Shown here: piece after piece, positions 8,549 to 17,030 of the stretch
Layout: each line of letters starts with the position of its first letter
Position numbering within the stretch: the first letter of the stretch is position 1
NCBI GenBank assembly: GCA_964576515.1
Contig: CAZNUW010000010.1
Location: 1-64,000, forward strand
Length of the DNA: 64,000 nucleotides
Direction: 5' to 3'
From: SHVO01 sp964576515
GTDB taxonomy: Bacteria > Pseudomonadota > Alphaproteobacteria > Rhodospirillales > Rhodospirillaceae
Position numbers and translations under genes: made by a program
Notes under the pieces: generated by a model
The model's database searches: none
Seen by the model: the letters and a program-made list of their open reading frames with translations, nothing else
What the model was told of the DNA's origin: nothing

Positions 8549-8854
8549 ATGAGCGTCATCCTCGTCCCGCTTCTCCGCGTGCTCCACGCCATCCTGTCCT
8601 TCTACAACTGGGTGGTCATCGCCGCGGTCATCCTCAATCTCCTGGTGGCCTTCAACGTCATCAATCCGCGCAATCAATTCATCCGCACCGTCGGCAACGC
8701 CCTCTACGCCATGACCGAGCCAGTGTTCCAGCGGGTGCGCCGGTTCCTGCCGATCATGGGCAATGTCGACCTGTCGCCCCTGGTCGTGATCTTCGCGATC
8801 ATGCTGGCGCAGTACATCATCGCCGAAGTGATCCCTCTCGCGGCGTCCTTGTGA
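8549..8854 (+). CDS. YggT family integral membrane protein
   Basis: 101 aa with hydrophobic segments at about 5-30 and 70-95 and the family hallmark NPRNQFIRTVGNALYAMTEP between them. YggT proteins are small inner-membrane proteins of poorly defined role, linked to osmotic shock and cell-division membrane organisation. The ATG at 8549 follows AAGAGG at 8540-8545; a longer upstream reading has no ribosome site. It is followed without a gap by the DUF167 gene and then folD, forming one transcription unit. Confidence 0.85.
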   Translation: MSVILVPLLRVLHAILSFYNWVVIAAVILNLLVAFNVINPRNQFIRTVGNALYAMTEPVFQRVRRFLPIMGNVDLSPLVVIFAIMLAQYIIAEVIPLAASL

Positions 8855-9166
8855 GTGTTGTCGTTTTTCCGCAAGAACGGTGACGGGCTTATGCTGACGG
8901 TGCGTGTCACGCCCAAAGCTTCGCGCAACGCCATCCAAGGCGTGATGGCGACGCCGGACGGGCAGGCGCTGAAAATCGCCGTCACCGCGCCCGCCGATAA
9001 GGGCAAGGCCAACGCCGCGGTCATGGCGCTTTTGGCGAAGTCCTTCGGCATCGCCAAAAGCCACATTATCCTCACCGCGGGCGAGACGGACCGCCGCAAG
9101 GTGTTTCGCATCGCCGGCGATCCCGCGGCCCTCACCGCCACCGCCCAAACCTGGATGACACCATGA
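8855..9166 (+). CDS. DUF167 (YggU) family protein
   Basis: 103 aa starting with GTG directly after the YggT stop codon. Core family residues are present: VRVTPKASRNAI near 18-29 and APADKGKANAAVMALLAKSFG near 47-67. YggU proteins usually lie beside YggT and have no proven function. An internal ATG at residue 13 is an alternative start. The end overlaps the folD start by ATGA. Confidence 0.85.
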   Translation: MLSFFRKNGDGLMLTVRVTPKASRNAIQGVMATPDGQALKIAVTAPADKGKANAAVMALLAKSFGIAKSHIILTAGETDRRKVFRIAGDPAALTATAQTWMTP

Positions 9167-10077
9167 GCACGCCCCTCATTATCGACGGCAAAGAGGCCTC
9201 CGCCCGCCTGAAGGACGGCATCGCCAAGGCCGTGGCCGATCTCAAGGCCCGCCACGGCGTCACACCGGGCTTGGCGACCGTGCTTGTCGGCGACGATCCG
9301 GCCAGCCACGTCTATGTCGCCAGCAAACAGAAGACCGCCGTCGAGCTTGGCATGGCCTCGTTCCAGCACGACCTTGCCGCCGACACGACCCAGGAAGACT
9401 TGCTGGCGCTTGTGCGGAAACTGAACGCCGATCCCGCCGTGCACGGCATTCTCGTGCAGATGCCGCTGCCTAAGCATCTCGACCAGGTGAAGGTGATCAC
9501 GGCCATTGCGCCGGCGAAGGACGTCGACGGGCTGCATCCGGAAAGCGTCGGCCGTCTCGTCGCGGGCGCGGACACCCTTGTCTCTTGCACGCCGCTCGGC
9601 TGCATCATGCTGCTCAAGGACGTGCTGGGCGATCTTTCCGGCAAGAACGCCGTCGTCATCGGCCGTTCCATTCTTGTGGGAAAACCCGTCTCGCTCCTGT
9701 TGCTCAACGAGAACTGCACGGTCACGGTCGCGCATTCGCGCACCAAGGATCTCGCCGCGATCTGCCGCACGGCGGATATTCTCGTCGCCGCCGTCGGGAA
9801 ACTCGAAATGATCCGCGGCGATTGGATCAAGCCGGGCGCAACGGTCATCGACGTCGGCATCAATCCCATCCCCAGTCCGGACGGCAAACGCCGTCTGCGC
9901 GGTGATGTGAATTATGCGGAAGCGTCCCAGGTCGCGGGCGCGATTACCCCGGTGCCGGGCGGCGTCGGGCCCATGACCATCGCCTGCCTCATGGTGAACA
10001 CCCTGAAGGCCGCGTGCGGACTGCACGGGATCACGGACGTCGCGGTGCCGGCGACACTACCGAAAAAGAGCGGTTAA
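9163..10077 (+). CDS. folD: Bifunctional methylene-THF dehydrogenase/cyclohydrolase
   Basis: 304 aa, close to the usual FolD length. FolD interconverts 5,10-methylene-, methenyl- and 10-formyl-tetrahydrofolate in the cytosol using NADP. Visible motifs: YVASKQKTAVELG with the catalytic tyrosine and lysine near residue 50, VDGLHPESVGRL near 120, the nucleotide-binding GRSILVGKP near 166, and PVPGGVGPMTIACLM near 265. It is translationally coupled to DUF167 by a four-base overlap and ends two bases before the convergent FkbM gene. Confidence 0.97.
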   Translation: MSTPLIIDGKEASARLKDGIAKAVADLKARHGVTPGLATVLVGDDPASHVYVASKQKTAVELGMASFQHDLAADTTQEDLLALVRKLNADPAVHGILVQMPLPKHLDQVKVITAIAPAKDVDGLHPESVGRLVAGADTLVSCTPLGCIMLLKDVLGDLSGKNAVVIGRSILVGKPVSLLLLNENCTVTVAHSRTKDLAAICRTADILVAAVGKLEMIRGDWIKPGATVIDVGINPIPSPDGKRRLRGDVNYAEASQVAGAITPVPGGVGPMTIACLMVNTLKAACGLHGITDVAVPATLPKKSG

Positions 10078-10079
10078 CC

Positions 10080-10925
10080 TCAGCGCCGCAGCGCGCTGCA
10101 CCGGTTCATATACGTCTCCAACGGCACGTCCATGCCGCGTTCACGCATATGCGCGAGGATGTGGGCCGCGAGATCGACCGCGCCGTAAAGCTCGTGGGCC
10201 AGGGCGGTCAGCTTCAGCAAGCGCTCGCGGTTCAGCCGCTCCAGTTTGCAGATATCGGGCACGTAAACGGCGTCGGCCCACAAGGTTTGACTGGGCCGCG
10301 CGGGTGAGCTCTCGCCGAAGGGTGTGTACACCGGGCGATACACATCCAGGAACGTATGGAGTTGGAATCCGGCCGCGCGCATGTGCGCGTCGACCTCGCC
10401 GAACAGGGGCGCGCCCTGGTACATCGGCAGGAACTCGACCTCGAGTTCGACCGTAAGCGCCGTCGGCAGCAGGCGCGCCGCGCCGGTCAAAACGTCAAGC
10501 TCGCCGCCCGGCACATCGATCTTCAGAAAGTCGATCTCCTTGGCGCCGACAACGTTGTCGAGGCGGTGGGTCTCCACCTGGCTCACATGCTTCACCTCCA
10601 GCATGCCCGCCAGCGCGCTGAAATGCCGCAACAGGTCCGCGTTGGGCGCGTAAAGCGAACTGTTCCCGCCCGATGCCGTCACATGCAATTTGCCGGGTCC
10701 GCCCGCGCCGATGGCGAAGGGGAAATAGGAATGCCGCAGCTTGCCCGCGGCGTTCAGGGCCGCGCAGGTTTTATGATCCGGCTCGAAGCCGATGATGTGC
10801 GAGGCCGTGCGCTCGGCCAGCACATGATAGGGATCGGCCTTGTCCAAGGCCGCCGCGCCGACATCGACAATGGTCAACGGCTCGACGTCGCACAGATCCA
10901 GGAATGAGAAGTTGATATGGGTCAT
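10080..10925 (-). CDS. FkbM family methyltransferase
   Basis: 281 aa. A SAM-binding start (LTIVDVGAAALDKADP) leads into GFEPDHKTCAALN and the FkbM-typical EIDFLKIDVPGGELDVLTGA with the acidic loop. Such enzymes O-methylate sugars or small secondary metabolites. A C-terminal extension after residue 210 (ADAVYVPDICKLERLNRERL) is common in members linked to surface glycans. No glycan genes are nearby, so the substrate is unknown. Confidence 0.8.
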   Translation of the reverse strand: MTHINFSFLDLCDVEPLTIVDVGAAALDKADPYHVLAERTASHIIGFEPDHKTCAALNAAGKLRHSYFPFAIGAGGPGKLHVTASGGNSSLYAPNADLLRHFSALAGMLEVKHVSQVETHRLDNVVGAKEIDFLKIDVPGGELDVLTGAARLLPTALTVELEVEFLPMYQGAPLFGEVDAHMRAAGFQLHTFLDVYRPVYTPFGESSPARPSQTLWADAVYVPDICKLERLNRERLLKLTALAHELYGAVDLAAHILAHMRERGMDVPLETYMNRCSALRR

Positions 10926-10929
10926 GACC

Positions 10930-11697
10930 CTAATCGAACCGCGAGAAATCCGGCGCGCGCTTCTCGAAGAAGGCGGTGGCGGCTTCCTTGAACTCCGGGG
11001 TGCGCAAGCGTTCGCCGAAAATCCGCGATTCCTCGGCGATGCGCTTTTGAACGTCGGCGATATCGGCGTGCATCAGGCGTTTGGCATCGCGCAAGGAGCC
11101 CGGCGGTTTCACCGTCAGCGCTTTTGCTTTCTTCGCGACCGTCGCGGCCAGTTCGCTTGCGGGCACGATGGCGGTGATCAGGCCGATCTCCTTGGCCCGC
11201 TCCGCACCAAAGGGCTCGCCGAGCAACAGCAGCTCCGCCGCCGTCGTCCGGCCCATCAGGCGCGGCGCGAGGAGCGAGGAGGCGAACTCCGGCACGACGC
11301 CGAGGCTCACGAAGGGCATCTGGAACGTCGCTTCCGGCACGGCGTAGATCAGATCGCAGTGGAACAGCGTCGTGGTGCCGATCCCGATGGCGAGGCCGTT
11401 CACCGCCGCGATCACCGGCTTGGGGAACGCCGACAAGGTGAACATGTACTGGAACACCTCCGCGTCCTCGCGCACCGGCGGCACTTCCAGAAAATCCTTG
11501 AGATCGTTTCCGGCCGTGAAGCAGTCGCCCGCGCCCGTGATCACGACAACGCGTACATTGGTATCGGTCTGCGCGGCCTTAAGCGCGTTCGCGGCGCCCA
11601 GGTACATCTCGCGCAAGATAGCGTTCTTTTTCTCAGGACGATTGAAGCGGATCGTCATCACGCGGTCTTCGACCACGGTTTGGATGAACGCACTCAC
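10930..11697 (-). CDS. Enoyl-CoA hydratase/isomerase (crotonase) family
   Basis: 255 aa. Both oxyanion-hole blocks are clear (GAGDCFTAGNDLKDF near 60 and NGLAIGIGTT near 105). At the first catalytic-glutamate position of classical hydratases there is phenylalanine (MPFVSLGVVPEF), while a glutamate is present at the second. This pattern is known from delta3-delta2-enoyl-CoA isomerases and related enzymes, so isomerase activity is at least as likely as hydration. The start is GTG at 11697, overlapping the stop of the HAD gene as GTGA; the longer upstream frame lies inside that gene. Confidence 0.85.
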   Translation of the reverse strand: MSAFIQTVVEDRVMTIRFNRPEKKNAILREMYLGAANALKAAQTDTNVRVVVITGAGDCFTAGNDLKDFLEVPPVREDAEVFQYMFTLSAFPKPVIAAVNGLAIGIGTTTLFHCDLIYAVPEATFQMPFVSLGVVPEFASSLLAPRLMGRTTAAELLLLGEPFGAERAKEIGLITAIVPASELAATVAKKAKALTVKPPGSLRDAKRLMHADIADVQKRIAEESRIFGERLRTPEFKEAATAFFEKRAPDFSRFD

Positions 11698-12362
11698 GCG
11701 GCACCTCGCAAGACGGTCAACAGTTGATCCATATGCGCGACGACCTGGGACGCGCCCGCGCCGCGTAAGACCTCGGCCTGGTTCGGCGGGCAGTGCCCGC
11801 CGCCGGTGAAGCCCACCACAACCATGCCCGCTGCCCGCGCCGATGTCACGCCATTGAGACTGTCTTCCACGACGACGCACTGGGCCGGTGTCACGCCCAT
11901 GCGCGCCGCGGTATGCAGATAGATGTCGGGCGCCGGTTTTCCCCGCGTAACGATCTGCGCCGAATAGACGTGCGGCGCGAAGAACTCGAACATGCCCGCC
12001 TCGCGCAACTTTCGTTCGAGTCGCTCTGGGTGCGAGCCGGAGGCCACACCCATGGGAACGTCGAGCGCGCGCACCACGTCGCGCGCGCCCGGCACGGCAT
12101 GCACATTGTCCATCATGGCGGTGAACATGCGTGTGGAGAGGTTCTCGATGAACCCCTCCGGCAGCGGACGGCCGAAGTGCCTGGTGTGATCGTCGTTCAG
12201 GCCGCGGTGATGGTCGGCGGCGGTGTGGCCCAGAAAGCGGCCGGCATAGTCATGCCGATCGTAAACGAGGCCGATCTCCGCCAGACACTCAAGCGCGACC
12301 CTGACGGCGATTATCTCGCTGTCGATCAGAACGCCGTCGCAATCGAAGATGACGGCTTTCAA
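11694..12362 (-). CDS. HAD-superfamily sugar-phosphatase-type hydrolase
   Basis: 222 aa. It starts with the nucleophile motif FDCDGVLIDSE, has the serine/threonine motif in MGVASGSHPERL and the acidic motif in CVVVEDSLNGVTSARAAGM. The alpha-helical cap of about residues 15-85 places it with beta-phosphoglucomutase/phosphoglycolate phosphatase-like enzymes. The substrate is unknown. It lies four bases after argG and is coupled to the crotonase gene, suggesting cotranscription. Confidence 0.85.
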   Translation of the reverse strand: MKAVIFDCDGVLIDSEIIAVRVALECLAEIGLVYDRHDYAGRFLGHTAADHHRGLNDDHTRHFGRPLPEGFIENLSTRMFTAMMDNVHAVPGARDVVRALDVPMGVASGSHPERLERKLREAGMFEFFAPHVYSAQIVTRGKPAPDIYLHTAARMGVTPAQCVVVEDSLNGVTSARAAGMVVVGFTGGGHCPPNQAEVLRGAGASQVVAHMDQLLTVLRGAA

Positions 12363-12366
12363 TGGG

Positions 12367-13575
12367 CTACTTCTGCTGCGCCATCTTGCCGAGGCGCAGA
12401 CGCAGCGCGTTCAACTTGATGAAGCCTTCCGCGTCGAACTGGTTGTAAACCGAGTCTTCCTCGAAGGTGACATAATCCATGCGGTACAAGCTGTTGGGCG
12501 ACTTGCGGCCAACGACGCTGGCGAGGCCCTTGTACAGCTTCAGGCGCACGACGCCGTTCACGCGGGTCTGCGTCTGGTCGATGGCGGCCTGCAGCATCTC
12601 GCGTTCCGGCGCGAACCAGTAGCCGGTGTACACCAGCTTCGCGTAACGCGGCATCAGCTCTTCCTTGAGATGCATCGCTTCGCGGTCCAGCGTGATCGAT
12701 TCCATTGCCCGGTGGGCGACATGCAGCACCGTGCCACCCGGCGTTTCATAGACGCCGCGGCTCTTCATGCCGACGTAGCGGTTCTCGACAAGGTCGAGGC
12801 GGCCGACGCCGTTGCGGCCCGCGATCTCGTTCAGCTTCGCGAGCAACTTGGCGGGCGAGAGCTTCTCGCCATTCACGGCGACGGCATCGCCCTTGGCGAA
12901 CTCGATCTCGACGTACTCCGGCTTGTCCGGCGCCTTCTCCGGCGACACGGTCAGGCGGAACATATCTTCGTCGGCTTCGACCCACGGATCTTCCAGGGCT
13001 TTGCCTTCGTAGGAGATGTGCATCAGGTTCGCGTCCATCGAGTAGGGCGACTCGCCGCGCTTGTCCTTCGGGATGGGGATCTGATGTTGTTCGGCGTATT
13101 CGATCAGCTTCGTACGGGACGTCAGATCCCACTCGCGCCACGGCGCGATCACCTTCACATCCGGCTTCAGCGCGTAGGCGGTCAGCTCGAAGCGAACCTG
13201 GTCGTTCCCTTTGCCGGTCGCGCCGTGCGAAATGGCGTCGGCGCCCGTTTCATTGGCGATCTCAACAAGGCGCTTGGCGATCAGCGGGCGGGCGATGGAG
13301 GTGCCGAGCAGGTACACGCCTTCATACAGCGCGTTCGCGCGGAACATCGGGAACACGAAGTCGCGGACGAATTCTTCCTTCAGGTCTTCGATGTAGATCT
13401 GCTTGATCCCCATCAGCTCGGCCTTCTTGCGTGCGGGCTCCAGCTCCTCGCCCTGGCCGATGTCGGCGGTGAAGGTCACGACCTCACAATTCTTCTCCAC
13501 CTGCAGCCAGCGCAGGATGATCGAGGTATCGAGCCCGCCCGAATACGCGAGGACGACTTTTTTTGCTTTCGCCAT
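12367..13575 (-). CDS. argG: Argininosuccinate synthase
   Basis: 402 aa. It condenses citrulline and aspartate with ATP in arginine biosynthesis. The ATP pyrophosphatase P-loop VLAYSGGLDTSIILRWL is near residue 9, SHGATGKGNDQVRFE near 115, and SPYSMDANLMHISYEGKALE near 175. ATG at 13575 gives the standard family start MAKAKKVVLAYS; the longer frame upstream would run through the promoter shared with the divergent beta-lactamase. Confidence 0.97.
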   Translation of the reverse strand: MAKAKKVVLAYSGGLDTSIILRWLQVEKNCEVVTFTADIGQGEELEPARKKAELMGIKQIYIEDLKEEFVRDFVFPMFRANALYEGVYLLGTSIARPLIAKRLVEIANETGADAISHGATGKGNDQVRFELTAYALKPDVKVIAPWREWDLTSRTKLIEYAEQHQIPIPKDKRGESPYSMDANLMHISYEGKALEDPWVEADEDMFRLTVSPEKAPDKPEYVEIEFAKGDAVAVNGEKLSPAKLLAKLNEIAGRNGVGRLDLVENRYVGMKSRGVYETPGGTVLHVAHRAMESITLDREAMHLKEELMPRYAKLVYTGYWFAPEREMLQAAIDQTQTRVNGVVRLKLYKGLASVVGRKSPNSLYRMDYVTFEEDSVYNQFDAEGFIKLNALRLRLGKMAQQK

Positions 13576-13652
13576 GTGTGAAGAACCCTCAAATCGGCCT
13601 AAATTCGGCGCGCAGTATAGGGGCAAGCGTCTCGCGGGCAAGGGATCGTTAC

Positions 13653-14531
13653 GTGGCAAAAAGTGCAGAAAATCTAGGGCTGGGGCGGCGCGCGGCGCTG
13701 GCGGGCGCGGTGGCCTCTTTGGCGGTTTTTCCGACCTTTGCCGCCGAACCCAATCCCTTTACGACCCTTCAAACCCGTGTCGGCGGCGTCGTGGGTGTCG
13801 GGGCCTTTGACACCGGCACGGGGAAGTTTGTCGGCCATTGGCCGGACATGCGTTTCGCCATGTGCTCCACCTTCAAGTGGCTGCTTGCGGCCCAGTGTCT
13901 GGCGGCGGCCGAGGCGGGCGCATTGAAACTCGACGAGAAACTGGCGTTCACCGAGGCCGATCTTCTGGAATACGCCCCGGTCGCGAAAGCCAACCTCGCC
14001 GCGGGCGCCATGACGGTCGCGGCGCTCTGCCAAGCCGCCGTCGAGGTCAGCGACAATACCGCGGCCAATCTTCTCCTCGCCCGGACCGGCGGGCCGGAGG
14101 CGTTCACCGCGTTCTGCCGTGGATTCGGCGATACCGTCACACGCCTCGACCGCAACGAGCCCAGCCTCAACACCAACTTCGGCGGCGACCGGCGCGACAC
14201 CACCACGCCACGCGCCATGGCCCAGACGCTCCAGAAGGTTCTGCTGGGCGACGTTCTTTCGCGGCCGTCGCGCGATACCCTCATCGGCTGGATGACGGCG
14301 TCGAGAACCGGTCTCGAACGTTTGAGGGCCGGCTTGCCGAAAGACTGGAAAGCCGGCGACAAGACCGGCACAGGCTTGCGCGGCGCGGTCAACGATGTCG
14401 CCATCGCCTGGCCGCCGGGCCGCGCGCCCATCGTGATCGCCTGTTATCTGTCCGGATCGAGCGCCGATCCCGCGACGCTGAACGCCGCCCACGCCGAAGT
14501 CGCGGGGCTGGTGGTGAAGCTCTTGGGCTAG
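13653..14531 (+). CDS. Class A beta-lactamase
   Basis: 292 aa from a GTG start (AAGGGA at 13640-13645). The N-terminus GRRAALAGAVASLAVFPTFAA looks like a twin-arginine export signal. All class A catalytic motifs are present: STFK at 72-75, SDN at 133-135, the omega-loop glutamate and asparagine in EPSLN at 169-173, and KTG at 237-239. The residue before the catalytic serine is cysteine, as in some carbapenemases, but the partner position after KTGT is glycine, so that disulfide is absent. It is divergent from argG with 77 bases between. No LysR/AmpR-type regulator is adjacent. Periplasmic hydrolysis of beta-lactams is expected; spectrum unknown. Confidence 0.93.
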   Translation: MAKSAENLGLGRRAALAGAVASLAVFPTFAAEPNPFTTLQTRVGGVVGVGAFDTGTGKFVGHWPDMRFAMCSTFKWLLAAQCLAAAEAGALKLDEKLAFTEADLLEYAPVAKANLAAGAMTVAALCQAAVEVSDNTAANLLLARTGGPEAFTAFCRGFGDTVTRLDRNEPSLNTNFGGDRRDTTTPRAMAQTLQKVLLGDVLSRPSRDTLIGWMTASRTGLERLRAGLPKDWKAGDKTGTGLRGAVNDVAIAWPPGRAPIVIACYLSGSSADPATLNAAHAEVAGLVVKLLG

Positions 14532-15709
14532 AGCGCGGCTTCTTTCTCGGCCCAGGCTTTCTGGGCGATTTCGGCCTCTTGCGCCTCGCGAAGGCGCTTT
14601 TCCTTGGCCGACAGGCGCTCGCTGTCGGTCTTCAACTGACCGCAGGCCGCCAGGATGTCGCGGCCGCGCGGCGTGCGCACCGGCGCGGTGAAGCCCGCGT
14701 TCCACAGGGTTTGCGCGAAAGACTCGACCGTCTCCTCGTCCGAACATTCGTAAGGCGTGCCCGGCCAGGGATTGAACGGGATCAGGTTGAACTTGCAAGG
14801 AATGTCCTTCACCAGCTTGATCAGCGCGCGCGCATGGGCGGGTGTGTCGTTGATGTCTTTCAGCATCACATATTCAAACGTGATGCGCCGCGCGTTGCTG
14901 GCGCCCGGATAGTCGCGGCACGCCTGCATCAGCTCTTTCAGCGGATACTTCTTGTTGATCGGCATAATCATCGAACGCGTGTCGTCGTCGGGCGCGTGCA
15001 GCGACACCGCGAGATTGACGCCCAGTTCCGCCCCGCAACGATGGATTTCGGGCACGACGCCCGAGGTGGACAGCGTGATGCGGCGCTTGCCCAGCGCGAT
15101 GCCGTCGTCGGCCATGATGATCTTCAAGGCCGTCGCGACGTTCTCGAAATTATAAAGGGGCTCGCCCATGCCCATCATGACGATGTTCGAGAGCATGCGG
15201 CGTTCGTCGGTGGGCGTCGGCCATTCGCCGTAGGAATCGCGCGCGACCATGAACTGGCCGACGATTTCGCCCGGTGTCATGTTGCGCACGAGGCGCTGGG
15301 TGCCGGTATGGCAGAACCGGCAGGTGAGCGTGCAGCCCACCTGCGAGGAAATGCACACCGCGCCCCGGTCTTCCTCGGGGATGAACACCGTTTCGGCTTT
15401 CTGGCCGTCGGCGAACTGCATCAGCCATTTGCGCGTGCGGTCCACCGAGGTCTGCTCGCGCGCGATAGTGGGCCGTCCGACGACGAAGTGATCTTCCAGC
15501 TTCGTGCGCAGGTCCTTGGACAGGTCCGTCATCTGCGCGAAGTCGACAGCGCCCCGGTGATAGATCCAGTGCCACACCTGCTTGGCGCGGAACGGCTTCT
15601 GGCCGTGCTCCACGAGCGTGGCCGTCAGCGCCTCGCGGGACAGGCCGACGAGGTTGGTGCGGGTGTCCTGGGCAGGCCCGGACGGAAGGGGCGCGGAATC
15701 GGGCGACAT
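14528..15709 (-). CDS. rlmN: 23S rRNA/tRNA adenine-C2 methyltransferase
   Basis: 393 aa radical-SAM enzyme that methylates A2503 of 23S rRNA and A37 of some tRNAs. The cluster motif CTLTCRFCHTG (CxxxCxxC) is near residue 130, followed by GMGEPLYN near 180 and the second catalytic cysteine near the C-terminus (ILAACGQL). The ATG at 15709 is preferred over a TTG seven codons upstream. The gene converges on the beta-lactamase with a four-base overlap of stop regions. Confidence 0.96.
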   Translation of the reverse strand: MSPDSAPLPSGPAQDTRTNLVGLSREALTATLVEHGQKPFRAKQVWHWIYHRGAVDFAQMTDLSKDLRTKLEDHFVVGRPTIAREQTSVDRTRKWLMQFADGQKAETVFIPEEDRGAVCISSQVGCTLTCRFCHTGTQRLVRNMTPGEIVGQFMVARDSYGEWPTPTDERRMLSNIVMMGMGEPLYNFENVATALKIIMADDGIALGKRRITLSTSGVVPEIHRCGAELGVNLAVSLHAPDDDTRSMIMPINKKYPLKELMQACRDYPGASNARRITFEYVMLKDINDTPAHARALIKLVKDIPCKFNLIPFNPWPGTPYECSDEETVESFAQTLWNAGFTAPVRTPRGRDILAACGQLKTDSERLSAKEKRLREAQEAEIAQKAWAEKEAAL

Positions 15710-15779
15710 AAGGCCGGGACGTAAACCCAAACCCCGCCGACAGCAAGACCCGCCGCATTAGGGCAGCGTTTCTAAGGTG

Positions 15780-16568
15780 TTAGCCGTGGTGGTGGGTCAG
15801 GTCTTTGAAGCGGGGCTGAGGTCCGCACAGGGTGCAATCCGGATCCGGCTTCACCTTGACCTGCCGGAAGGCGGTCGCCAGGGCGTCATAGATCAAGAGA
15901 CGTCCGGCCATGGTGTCGCCGATGCCGAGCAGCTCTTTCAGGATCTCGGTGGCCTGCAGCGTCCCCATCACGCCGGCCACCGCGCCCAGGATGCCGGCCT
16001 GATCGCAGCTCGGCACTTCGCCGGGCGGCGGCGCTTCCGGGTAAAGGCAGCGGTAGCAGGGGCCTCCCGCATGCGGCTTGAAGGTCGCGAGCTGGCCGTC
16101 GAACCGTAAGACCGCCGCGGACACGAGCGTCTTTTTCGCGAAGAAACAGGCGTCGTTCACCAGGAAGCGGGTCGGGAAATTGTCGCTACCGTCGGCGACG
16201 AGATCGTAGTCCTTCACCAGCGCGCCGATATTGTCCGCCGACAGGCGCGCCTTGTATTCCACGACACGTACGTCCGGATTGATCGCTACCGCCGCGCGTC
16301 CGGCGCTTTGCACCTTGGGCATGTTGATGCGGTCGGTGGTGTGCGCGATCTGGCGCTGGAGGTTCGAGAGGTCCACCACATCGTCGTCGATGACGCCGAT
16401 GGTGCCGACGCCCGCCGCCGCCAGATAGAGCATGAGCGGCGAGCCCAGTCCGCCCGCGCCGACCAACAGCACTTTGGACTTCAGCAATTTCTCCTGACCG
16501 ACGCCGCCCACCTCGCGCAGCAGGATATGCCGGGCGTAGCGGTTGATCTGGTCTTCGGAGAAGTCCAT
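15780..16568 (-). CDS. moeB: MoeB/ThiF family E1-like adenylyltransferase
   Basis: 262 aa. It adenylates the C-terminus of a small sulfur carrier (MoaD, and possibly ThiS). The nucleotide loop VLLVGAGGLGSPLMLYLAAAG is near residue 32, DDDVVDLSNLQRQ near 62, and two zinc pairs are visible (CYRC near 170 and CTLC near 246). There is no C-terminal rhodanese domain. It lies six bases behind dut in a leftward run coaBC, dut, moeB. Confidence 0.9.
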   Translation of the reverse strand: MDFSEDQINRYARHILLREVGGVGQEKLLKSKVLLVGAGGLGSPLMLYLAAAGVGTIGVIDDDVVDLSNLQRQIAHTTDRINMPKVQSAGRAAVAINPDVRVVEYKARLSADNIGALVKDYDLVADGSDNFPTRFLVNDACFFAKKTLVSAAVLRFDGQLATFKPHAGGPCYRCLYPEAPPPGEVPSCDQAGILGAVAGVMGTLQATEILKELLGIGDTMAGRLLIYDALATAFRQVKVKPDPDCTLCGPQPRFKDLTHHHG

Positions 16569-16574
16569 GCGGGT

Positions 16575-17030
16575 CTAGTGACGGCCCGTCGAGCCGAAGC
16601 CGCCGGCGCCGCGCGCGGTGTCGTCCAGGTCCGCTTTTTCTTCCAGCATCACGGTGCGCACGGGCGCGACAACCATCTGCGCGATGCGCATGCCGCGCGT
16701 CACGGTGAAGTCCTGTTTGCCGTGATTGATCAGGATCACGGCCACCTCGCCGCGATAGTCCGCGTCGATGGTGCCGGGGCTGTTCAAGACAGTGACGCCG
16801 TTTTTTGCGGCAAGACCTGAGCGCGGACGCACCTGCGCCTCGAAGCCCGCAGGCAGCGCGATAGCGTACCCGGTCGGGATCATGGTGTAGGCGCCCGGCG
16901 CGATCACCACGTCGGCGCTGACAGCGGCGCACAGGTCCATGCCGGCCGATTGGTTTGTTTGATAGGCGGGAAGGGGAAGGTCTGCGGCGTGCGGAAGACG
17001 CTTGATGGAAACGGAAACGACGATAGCCAC
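16575..17030 (-). CDS. dut: dUTP diphosphatase
   Basis: 151 aa trimeric dUTPase that makes dUMP and keeps uracil out of DNA. All five family motifs are visible, including AGMDLCA near 28, RPRSGLAAKNGV near 68, GTIDADYRGE near 87, and the C-terminal RGAGGFGSTGR. The GTG start shares one base with the coaBC TAG stop, so the two are translationally coupled. Confidence 0.97.
   Translation of the reverse strand: MAIVVSVSIKRLPHAADLPLPAYQTNQSAGMDLCAAVSADVVIAPGAYTMIPTGYAIALPAGFEAQVRPRSGLAAKNGVTVLNSPGTIDADYRGEVAVILINHGKQDFTVTRGMRIAQMVVAPVRTVMLEEKADLDDTARGAGGFGSTGRH

Noticed and set aside
13653..14531. KPC-like carbapenemase
   Set aside because: The cysteine before the catalytic serine is present, but the disulfide partner after KTGT is glycine, so the carbapenemase signature is incomplete.
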